Shown here piece by piece: positions 41,401 to 53,400 of a stretch of DNA of 64,000 bases; within the stretch, counting starts at the first letter, position 1, and each line of letters starts with the position of its first letter. The notes below the pieces were generated by a model. That model was not told the origin of the DNA and did not search any database. It saw only the letters and a program-made list of their open reading frames with translations. The stretch comes from Pachypanchax playfairii. Taxonomy: Eukaryota; Chordata; Actinopteri; Cyprinodontiformes; Aplocheilidae. Both the position numbers and the translations under genes were made by a program. The DNA is taken from assembly GCA_006937955.1 (NCBI GenBank), contig SSNP01000020.1, positions 3,477,846 to 3,541,845 of the forward strand. Direction: 5' to 3'.

Positions 41401-44400
41401 AGAAAGTTATGAGCAGTTAATATCTCACCTGCTGTAGATCACTCTTTGAAGAGACTCAGTTTAAGGAAATAGATATTAGCTGACCAGTTTTACAAGCTAA
41501 TCCAAGCAAGGCCAAGATAAAAGTGTCATGTTAAACAAGTCAACCTCAAACATTCCATAACAGTATATGTGCAGGTTATTTTTAAAAGTCCCAGTTTTTA
41601 CAGTTATTACCCCGTCAAGGAAGTTATTATTGGTTGGTGTGTTTGTTCAAAGAAAAACTGAAAGGTATATGGGTGAAATACCAATCGATTACATTTACAT
41701 TCCATCTGGATTGAGGAATTTGAAGGATTATTTCTTGTGAGATCATATTATGGGTGAAATGAGCTGCTCAGTCTGCTGACGCTATGCTAACGCTGCCTAC
41801 TGCTGCTAACTGCACACCAAACAATTCAATGTAAAGAAAAAAAAACACAATGTTTAAAATTGTTGGTAATTTAATCATTTATGGGACGGTGTTTAAACAA
41901 ACTACTTTGACATCTTTAATATAAAAGTTATTTTAGGATGTCAGCGATTCAATTTGTCTCGACTTGTAGAGAATTAAACCTAATTCCTCTGGGCTGAAGT
42001 CACCAAAAGAAGTAAAAAATTCACAGTTCTTCAGTTTAAAAAAAGTTTTGAACTGACACTTTAAAAAAATAATCAAATTTGGTCTTTAAATAGCGGGAAT
42101 GTTTTACTTAAAGTCAGACGTAACAACAAGCTTGACTCTGAACCGGCGGGAGTAACATGAGATCAACTCTGATGCAACTCTGTTCTATAAATTACTGAAC
42201 TTGTGACCTCGTTTACACACTAGAACAACTAGAGGCCCGTACGGAACCAGCGTCATGCTGTGATTACATCTTAAGGTTGTGACCTCATGTTGGAAGCTTC
42301 TATCAGTCACTGGACACCACAAAAAGTCAGAGCTGCGCTGAAGCTCGAACTTCATGTGTTTGGTTTTTTGTTTGCACATGCAAGGTTAGATTTTTGTCCT
42401 AACTACCAGCAGAGATGAACAGCGGTTTATATCAAAGTCATATGCTGCACATCAAAATTCCTCGCCTGGGCAATGACAGCAAATTCGACTTTAACAAGAA
42501 GAAGATATCTTTAATCCAATTTGAGCTCTGCTTAATGTCACACAGATTGTTTCTCTAAAAAAAAAATACATTTCCATTTATCTAAACTGACTTTAATGTG
42601 TTTTGTTGTGCAACATTACGCATATTTTTAAAGCAGATTTGAGCAACATTAATAACTGAATTCTGATCCAGACAAAACAAGTTATTTATTTATCAGAAAA
42701 CAAAGGCCTACATATAAACTTTACACATAAACCCTGTTAACTGCAGCCCTCCATGTTTGAACTGAAAACACACAGAAGAAGCATCACTTCCTGTACAGAG
42801 GTAGTAAATTATTTGCTCAAACAGCAACAGGAAAGCTGCAGGTGGGATAAAAAACCTACGTCATCAGTATTAACAGAGTGGTGGAGTTAGTGTTTGTCAG
42901 CGTACAAACAGAAAATTCAGCTCCTGTGCAAAGTTAACATCATTTATATCAACACAGTGTACGAGAGAACATTTCAAGGCCAACTGTGTTTTTAATTTCA
43001 GTTATAAGTTCAACAAAACAAAAAAGTTTAGATCTTTTTACTCTAACGACATAAAAAAAAAGTTGCAAAAATTTTGACTTTTGATAAACTTTTGGTAAAA
43101 AACTAAAATTGCATGAAAAAACTGTTGATTTTGCAAGTTATGCAACATTTGTTTCCTTTCGGAATCTCCTGGTGATTCATTGACTTTGTAAATAAACGTT
43201 CAGTCCCATCTGGGGAGAACCAACAGGACGTAACGCCCAAACATAAACATGCTTACACGCAGCATCTTCAGCGCTCATGCAGCGACGCTGACAAAACTCT
43301 TTATTCTACCATAATGGGTAGAAGTAACAGCAGATGGTAGAGACTCATGCATCGCACCAGTGGTGCAATGGATCAAAAAAAAACTCATGGTTCGGATCGG
43401 ATCACTTTTCGAATCAGCAGAAAGAAAAGAAAATGAAACGACGTAACTTTGCTCCCAATTTATTTTGTTTTAGTGCAACATTTTCTACTCAATAACATTT
43501 TGAATCAGACTGAACCATATTTTCTTGGAATTTCGTGGCTCAAACACTTTCAGCATATGTTTAAAGCCCTTGTTTTGCACATCGGAGTCTGGTCTCATGT
43601 CTGCAGCTATAAACACATGGATAGCGTTTGTTATCGTTTTCGCTCGGTCGGATTGTGCCGCTAAAGGCTGTTTAAATGGTAAAATAAATGGTAAATGGCG
43701 TGCACTTGTATAGCGCTTTAATTAGGTCCTACAACCCCCAAAGCGCTTCACACAACAGTTTTTTTTGTCATTCACCCATTCACACGGGAGAGGGTAGGGG
43801 CTAACACTCACACAACCCGATATGCAGGTCGGGGGGCAACATGGGGTTCAGTGTCTTGCCCTTCGACATGTGGCCGTGGAAGCCGGGATCGATCCACCAA
43901 CCTTCAAGTTGGAGGACAACCGCTCTAACCACTGAGCCACAGTCGCCCCCACGCTGCGGTTATTACTGGTTGTTGGGCTGCGCATTTGTGTTGGATCCTG
44001 TCACTGACACGTCAGGATGATGTCACTTCACCGCCCTTCTTCCATCATCACTGTAGGGAAGCCAAAATTCTCCCATGCACGCGACTTGAACGACGAAGGT
44101 GGTTTCTCAAGCTCCTCTCCTCCTCCAATAACGATGACAACTGCTGTGCTTTTCTCTTTCTGATTGAACAGGTGGCGCATCGGTCCTCCACGTTAACACA
44201 ACTGTTTATTTTCATTGGCCAATCCACGGACCGCGTGCGTGCCGAACTGTAGGCCGAGATCTTTGCAGATCGCAGATCATTTGCACCCCTACATCGCACA
44301 CTACTCTGCATGTCAAACCTCCATGTGGCTCGTTATCAGACGTCGGAAGATGTCAGGAACTCACAGACTGTCCAGCCATAAAGCCAATAAGATACAAGTT

Positions 44401-47400
44401 ACCCAGGCAACAGGAAGTTTCACCCCACAAGGAAGCTCCTATAGCAGAGCGGCAGAAAGGAGGGTGGAAAACTGGGAACCCCTGATGATTTGTATAATTT
44501 ATAGCAAAGCATGACATAAATATTTTGATCATTCAAGTGGAACTGGAATCACATATCATAAAAAACCTTTTTATTTGCAGTACGAGGTTGATACATGTGA
44601 AGCGTGAAGGGAGCGAAACACAGTTTCTGTCATGATAAACTATCACAGTAAACTTGCAGTACAACATGCAGAATAAACAGATCACATGACTGTCTGACAT
44701 TCACTGAACGGGCCCTTATTTGTGGTCCGAAACATAAAAACACAAAGAGCTTTCAGGTAAGACCTGGTGGTTAAATTCCCATGCATGCAAATACTCAGAC
44801 ACACACACACACTTATCATTGTGGTTAAATATATTTACATGATACGCCTGGAAGTTTTACATACGCCAGTTGCTTTCTGGTGCTGCCTTTCACCAATGAA
44901 ATATGCAAACGCGTTACGCTTCAGTCACACGCTCATTCATTCTGCATGTTTGTGTGTCTGTGTGCAAAGACCTAATTTTAAAACTTCTAGCATTAAAATT
45001 GGACAGTATTTGTTGCTTTTCCTAATTGGATTTAAAGGACCTGGTCATTTGCTCCGCCCCCATCCAGCTTTGATTTGCTAGTGCGTATGGCTGGATGGTA
45101 TACTCGTTAGTACAAAAAAACGGTGGTTTTTTGGTTATGATATGAATTTTTCACATACTGCTATGGCCAAGACAACATCTGGAACATTGGCAGTGGGAAT
45201 GTGTTTCTGCGAGGACTGATTTCACTGCTACACGCTAAGACCACTGTGAAAAAAATGTTTTGAATGAAGAATAGCTGCTAGCGGGTGCTGTAACAGCAAC
45301 ACACAGATTACTGACCCTGAACTACTTGTTCCAAAAAAAGGAGCCACATCTGTAGTATGGAATTTATTCAGCTTCAAAACGTCAGACGTGGACCAAACAA
45401 TTATCATTGGCGGTAACCAGTAGCGGTAATACTAGCAACTTAACTTAATTACTGCCCCCTACTGGCAATTATATTTTGAAGAGGCTGTACAACAAAAACA
45501 TGTTACTGTGCATATGACAGTAAAATGAGCTATTTAAAGAAAATCTAGTGCAGTAATTATTTACTTATTAGAAAATAATGTGGGCAATATTGTTCAAATA
45601 AAAAAATAATCTCAAATACCGTAAAACCGATATAATTTAATATTAAAGTGCTTTGAGTGGTTTGAATGACGAGAAAATCGCCACACAAATACGGGACATT
45701 TACCATTTAAAGCAATACTTAGGAACTTTCAGTTTAGGTTTATTTTGGCGGCGCCACTGGACAAAAGCGGTATTATTTTACGTGAACAAAGCCTGCATTT
45801 CCCATGAGCACCAGCGCGTAGCGTCGTAAAATCCAGACACCCCGTCCGCCAGCAGTTGGATTGAACTACATTACATTTCGGTTTCCAGTGGCTGAGTGAA
45901 TGATGGATAGCGACGAGGTAATGTATCTAATTGTAGCTAAACAGTGTTTTATGATGATGTTGATAATAAGAAACGTCTAATTTCTGTTTGGTACCGCAAC
46001 ACCCCCCCCCCGAGCTCACGCCAGCGAGTGAAAGTCGGGCCTGTTGATTCTTGACTGTCCTTTTATCCGGTTACTCTCCCTTTTTCTTTTTTTTTGTCTC
46101 CTCAGACAAAACTTTTCGTTTTTTCGGGGTTCTGCCATGTTAGCTGCAGTTGCGCGTAACAGGTCGCATCGAGTTCCGTGTTTATGACGAATCTACTATC
46201 CATTACTACTATCCATTCGTAGTTTTTTGTGTGGCAGGGTTCCCACCATCCTCCTCAAAGTTGTTTAGTGCCAGTGAAAGCGATACAGACCCCCTCAAGC
46301 CATGACAGAGGTGTCATTCAACTTGTTGTAAGTCGCCATATAATCACAGAAGTTATGAAACTATTTCATGAAGGTTGAAAAGTTACTTAGTGTTGGTTTA
46401 ATTTAGGAAAAAAAGTGATATAAAAATTTTACCATACTGCCCAGCTCTACTAGTGTGTCTACATGAAAACACAGTGGTGACATTTTTGAAAAAAAAAAAA
46501 CAATTCGAGGCTCCTTAAAGCTTGTTTCCATGTGGAAGGAACTGAAAAGTGTTATTAAAGTTCAGTTTTCAGCTGATTATATGGCTTTAAGTCAGAAACT
46601 GCAAATCAACAGTGTGGCCCCCGCCAACACACACATCCACCTCGTTTACTGCAGACACGAACCCTTTGGTGTGTTTCTGTGTGACTCTGAGAGGAGGGTA
46701 TATAATTAGAGCCCACTCCCCACTTCATTTTCATATAGGAGCTTTCTGAATTCTTGTTTGCTTCCCTCTCTGTTCTTTATCTCTTGTGTGGACTCCACCC
46801 TGATACCCTTAGACTAACATCTTTATTACCAGTCAATATACTGCTAAACACACACACACACACAGAGGAAAGACCACCACTGGGACTAATGTAAAACACC
46901 TAATAAGCACCTCTTTAAAAATCTCAACCTCTGAAGGTGTGTGTGCATTAGAGTAAAAAAAATGGCTTCACTGTTTCCCAACTGTCCTCACCACAAAGTG
47001 TGTGCATGTACGTGTGTGTGTTGGACATTGTGACACAGTAGAAAGCCATTAGTGGGAAAAAGCCTGATAAAATTGGCTGTCCTGAGTGCACCTTTGGTCA
47101 GCCTTGTGCATCTTCAATGGTGGTTCGTGTGACTTGTGTAAATGTGTTTCAGCTGTACGGTAAAAGTTGATGATAGGAGGTCACCTTTGGACTCCAGTCA
47201 CGGGAGGGGGGGAAGGGGGGTGCAGAGGTGGAAATAAGTTACAAATCAGGTGCTTATTACATCCGACAGAAAGAGAATCGTCTCAATAATCTGCTCGTTT
47301 TTAATCCGGATAATATTTTACATTAATTTAAATTAATTCTTTTCTGTGACACTCTCTCCCTTTTCTACAGTTCATTTTTTATCTGAAAAGTTCATGCACG

Positions 47401-50400
47401 CAGCAAACGAACCCTGCAACTCGTAGACATCCTGCAGACTCAGCATTATCCTTGCATGTACATGTTTTTAAGCAGTAAGTGCTAATTTATCCAAACACAT
47501 GTGCAGCTAACTGAACACGGACGGCTGCTTTTTCACCTGCAATCCCACCAGAATGTACAAATAATCTTCCTTTGGTGCAGAAAACTTCCACACTAGAAGT
47601 TTGTCAGCTTTTATTTGCATATGAAAAAAAAAATATGCAAAGCTGAAACACATGTAACACAGTTCTTTCACACTGAGGACTGTTTCATTTAAGATCATTC
47701 TGCTGGATTTTAAAGTGGTTTCAGCTTATCTTTAAATTTTAGTCTTTAGATAAAATATTTGAGGTTTACTAAATACTGAAGGTCATAGTTTCCTTTCCAC
47801 AACTTAAAAAAACATCAAAGTTCAGCCTTGTAAATTTCTTCCTTCCCTCAGTGTTAGGAGAGTTAGAGTTTTAACCCCGTTAGCACGTCCACAAGCTGTT
47901 TTTAAATACTACATAAGATTTGTGAACAGGAGAAAAGTTCTAGCTTGTATGTAGAATTAAAATAATGTTTCCATCAGAATAATCTGTGCAACCTCTGTCA
48001 TATTTACATATTTAGCTGCCAAGTTGGCCACTTTCAGCCAGAAGAAAAACAGTATTTATTGTTAAATTATTCTGTGTGCAGTTCATAGTTGGCAACAAGT
48101 GAAAGACAAGAGTCTCACGGCCAAATGTGACAAACTCCTCTTCAAATATGTTGCATTCAGGAACAGCAGTGTACTCTAACTCCCCCTTTCCACCGGACGC
48201 GTTAGCAGCGCGTTACTGGAGCAGCACGTCGTTTTCTCTGCTTACGCATCTGATTTCCTGTCTTCCCCTTTCCAAAATGTCGAACTTGACACGTTTCAGA
48301 GGCGTAGAAAATAGGACCGCCGCGTATGTTTAGGAAAGGGCCAAATAATTAGATTTTGGGATTGATCAGGAACATCCACCATCCAGGAATTGTTTGGGGG
48401 TTTCTTAAGTTTCAAGAGATCACATTATGGAGGAAATCAATAAGTCACAGTTTTGAGTGAATTTAGAGAGAATTTTGTTTTGTTTTTTGTCAAGAAAATC
48501 TCTCATTTCTTTACATAGAGTGGGTGGGACTTGAAACTTGGAAAGCAGCCAACCACTAGGGGGCGTGCGTTTTGTTCCAGCATCAACGTCTGGGTTCCAA
48601 TCCAGACTAAACAGATAAATGACTGATGTAAATAAAATGCAAAGCTTATAAAAATATATTTTATGTATCAAAATACTGATAATACTTATTCAGTAAACAC
48701 AGATTGGTGCATAAAGACAAACAGGACATCTCCTAAACCTATTGAGACATTGTACATTTTAAAAGGGCTTTAAGTGCAGCAAGATGTCCAAATATTTGAT
48801 CTGGCTGCTTAAATACCTGATGTAAGAGTGAAAGGTTTAGTGTCGTAATTAAACCAAATCTTACTGACTTCCAAACACAAGCCAAGGCACGCTGAAGTCT
48901 AGATGTAAACAAATGAGAAGAAGGAAGAAAAACAGAGAAAGAAATGACAAATGAACGAGGAAGAGATCGCATTTAAGATAACGCGAAACAGAAAGTCTGG
49001 AGATGAATGACGGCTAAATCCTGAACAGAGAGGTGGTGGAGGAGGAGGAGAGAAGTCCAGATGTCAGTACCACACTTCACATGTGGCTGCGGTTGACCTT
49101 CCACCTCTCTCCCTCCATCCACCCAGCGCTCGTTTCTCACCACATTAACAAGATGTCAAGACTTTTTCTAGACATGGCGTCAAACCTTCACACTGTCCTG
49201 TGCTTCTTCTTCTTCTTTCATTTCTTTACGACAATTTCCCAAATATCTGACGATGTTGGACTTGTTGGTTCTACTGGTATTTCAACCATTATGAAAATAA
49301 GATATCACGTTACTGTGAATCCTGCTCGACTGGTGGAACCCACTGTAGTCATTTGAAATGCAGGCTGTCATTTTTCATGTTGAAATGTAGGCGTTTTTTA
49401 CTCAAAACATGTCATCTTTTAGTTTTAGTCAGAAATAAAAGCCACAGAAAAATGCATGTTTGAAACTGCACTTCTTTCCACAATCTTTAAACTACAGTTT
49501 GATTCTTTTTAAACAGAGTTAAAGTTGCTGATTTTAAAACGACTATCTGAAGCCAAGCTGAGAGACAACCTACAGAAAAAATGTCTAAAGGCAAATGTTA
49601 TTATAGGGCATAACAAATCAAAACATGATAATATTGGTTTACTTATTTAGGTTAAAAAATATGCCTTTAAAATAACTTCTGAAATGCTGAAAACAATGTC
49701 TATGTATTCAGAACAAATATCATCTGATGTGTGATTTGTCCTTTAGCTAAGCTAAGTTAGCGTTTGTTTAAAATTCGTGCACAAAAAGTCAGCCTTTTGT
49801 TACTGAAACTATTGTCTGCATTTCTAATCTTATGGAACATTTTCATAAAAAGCTACAATTAAAAAAACGTCATACCTCTACGACAGGGGTGTCAAACTCC
49901 AGGCCTCGAGGGCCACTATCCTGCATGTTTTAGATGTTTCCCTGTTTCAACACACCTGATTCAAATGAACAAGTCGTTAACAGGCTTCTGAAGGACTTGT
50001 TGAAATACAGAGGATTTGAATCAGGTGTGTTGAAACAGGGAAACATCTAAAACATGCAGGATAGTGGCCCTCGAGGCCTGGAGTTTGACACCCCTGCTCT
50101 ACGAGGCTTTTAGAGGGGTGCAGAATTAAAATACAGCATTTCCTTTAAAAATTATATATATGAAGTAAAATATTGTTTTTGATAGGCATTGGTGTTATGT
50201 TTACATCTAACAGCCAATAGCAGCGCCATTGCAGGTTGCCTAATACAGTAAATAGTCCAGCTAGTACTGTGGAAAATGACGGAGTCGGCAAGTCAAGCAG
50301 CTGCTTCAGAGCCCCGGAGATTTCGTTATCCTTCTCAGAAGAGGAGCGACCAGAGAAATCAAAAACCAGAGTGAGTTTAGGTGAAGCTACAAGAGATGAA

Positions 50401-53400
50401 CACAAATAAAACATTTTCACTGCATCACATGTGGAAATATCCCTGCATCCTGACGGCTGGAAACCTTGTTCTAATGTTGCAACTACAACATCCACACACT
50501 CATGGACGTAGTTTTGGGGGGGGACACAGGGGACATGTCCCCTGCACTTTTTCAAAAGGCCGTTTTGGTCCCCTGTACTCTGCAACTGTTCAAAAACAAT
50601 GTTTCGCTACATTAAACAGAGATGGTTTAGCACTAGGACCAAGCAGAACACGGCCGCTCAAGCTGAAGCCCGTCTCCTCTAGTTTAGCCCGCCTACCAGT
50701 TCCTCTTGTGTGATTGGCTGTTTCTGCTGTCACTCCCCCTTGCCTGTTTGCACACTGCAGACAGACAGACCGGTGTGGTGGCAAGCTAACCTGCGGTCAG
50801 GAGTGCTGTGCAACTGTCGTTTGGCCGGCGTTTGGGTTTATGATGTCAAAGAGAAAAAAAGGCGACATAAGAGACTTTTTTAGAAGTCAAACTGTAAGTT
50901 ACTCAAAGAAATGTGTTCCAGCCATCCTTCAACACCTTTTCTTCCCAAATGTAATGCCAGTTTGACTTGCCCACCAGTAGGTGGTGCTAATTAAATGATA
51001 ATATTCCATAAATAGGCAAAATTGTTACTAAGTTGGTGTGATGTTGACTCAGGTAAAACACAGAATTGGGTGATAATGTTTGGCTACATGCTTTACAACC
51101 AGTCAAAACAAGGAAAATTGGGCTTAAAAGTAGCAATAGAAAACTAAAAGAAACAATGGAGGACACAGTAAGCTGAAAGATTAGTTTTATGAAAAACACT
51201 TCTGTCCCCCCCACCTCTGAAATCAAAATTTCATCCATGCACACACTCATGTTCCATATCCAACCTTTAAATCAAATAGGGTCATTTAATTTATGCTATG
51301 TGTGTATATATTTAGGTACATACACATGTAAGCTATCTCATCAAGTGTATATCCATGTTTGTGTTGTATAAGTGATTTTGCTACGCTAACACTTAGCATT
51401 TCCACGCTAACACTTAGCATTTCCAGGCTAAACGATCTTAACAACATCTAAACTGTTAATGAATGGTAGATCAGCAGGTCTGTTTAAATCTAGGCAAAAC
51501 TAACAGATTAGATGTTGAATAGATGTAGAAACTTAGCAGGTTCTAACAAGGATAAGAATATAGTTCCCATTGATATATTAGTAGTAGATGTACAAAGATA
51601 CAACAAGGACAAAATGCTGCTTCAGACTCTAAAGTAGCTGCAGGAATCCAAATGGCTTGTTACCATTTTAACCCTGTGGTTTCATATTTTAGGTAATGGA
51701 ACTTTGCTGTTTTTGGTTTGTTTGTTTTTTCTTTAACCAATAGGATCGCAGTGCCAATCTTTAGCAAACTGCACTGTTTTTGCTAATATCCTCCACATTA
51801 ATGACCATATAATTTTTAAAAAATGTTTGTCACATCACATCAAGGATTTATTAAAAGTTTAGTAAGATTTTGGAATTATTAAAAACACACAAAGTCCAAT
51901 AAAGTTTAAAAAGTTAAATAACTAAAGAGGGTTTGGACTTAGCTGTGTTCTCAAGTCATTTCCTGCTAAGTCCCGAGATAAACTTTTACAGCCTCTTATT
52001 TACAGATAAGAAAAAAATGCAATCAATTTTCTCAACAAACTTTTAGCAAAGAGCAAAGAAAAGCCTTCCCCAAATGGTTTTAACAAGCTGTATGACCATC
52101 TGCACTGCAGATGAGGAGACCTCAAAGTGATTTAGATTAAAATATACCAAGAGCCAACAAGAAAATGGCACAAATTACACTTCTGTCAGCTCATTTATAT
52201 CCCTGCGTTACTATTATAAACAATTACAGAAACGGAGCAGAGAAAATGGATTTTAGACTAAAATACGGAAATTCTAAAAGCAAAAACACAAGAATGACGA
52301 ACACTGAGGAGTGTTTAAAGTTCGGAGCTTGAGAGTCCATTATTCCAACTGTATTGAAGGAAACGTGATCTTTTAGGATTCACCCTGCTTGGATTGACTA
52401 ACAGAGATTTAAAAAGGATAACAAGATGTCAAATAGATGTAAGATTTCCAAAAGTCAACATGTGATTCCATGTGACTATGTGTACAAGTCCAGATCAGAT
52501 CAAATCAAGTAACTGCATTAAATTGATTAAACAAATCGAGTCCATAACTCTGGAAATCAAGCGCACTTTTCTCATCTGGTTTTGACCAGAATAATGTGTA
52601 TAGGAAAGTTTGTCACTAATACCAGCTCTCCTTCTGTTTTTCACCGAATAAAACTAAAACCTACAAGCTCTGTAACATAAATGTTAGACAGTGAGATAAC
52701 CGTTGTGTACTTTTATGTTTCATGTCAACATTGACAGAGAACTCAAGCTGCGCTGAAGACAAACAGCCTGTCTCGCATCGTTTAATTGATCGTTCAGGAG
52801 GAATTTTAACTGAATTCCACTTGGAATTTGTCTAAATTGAATTGCGGCCGGACCGTTCGGGGTGGAGCGGGAGGGAGGGAAGGTGGGTGAAGGAAAAATG
52901 GTTTGAAACTGGAGCCTCGCAACAAGCTCCAACAGGAAGTCATTCAACACACAGACATTAAAAAAAAAGAGAGAGAGCGAGAGAGAGAGACAAACACATA
53001 CACAAGCACATGTGTTCACAAGCCAAAAACACGGAAGAAAGAGTCGGAATGCATTCCTGCTCCTCCTCCCCCGTGCATGAGTCAGTCTCTATGTATTACT
53101 TCATGTGTCTATTATCGACGGGCCACTGAGAAACGGAGGTTTTACATGAAGAGCAAATGTTAAACAACTAGGAAGTCAAACAGAAAGATGGAAAAGTTGA
53201 AGAAATGCTCATGGAGGAGGGGGGGGGACAGAGTGGACAGGGTCAAAAGACGTAAACACAGTGAATTACCCCCAAGCGCAGTGTGTGTCCCAGTTTTATG
53301 TCCTTATACAAACTATCTCAAAGGACTATTTCAAAGGTTTTAGTGACAGCGCTTCATTTTCTCATCACATCGGGGAAACAAATCCAGATGTTTTTGTTTT

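Noticed and set aside
50145..50585. 146-residue minus-strand open frame
   Set aside because: No recognisable domain, and it overlaps repeat-like sequence; the plus strand holds the more exon-like piece.
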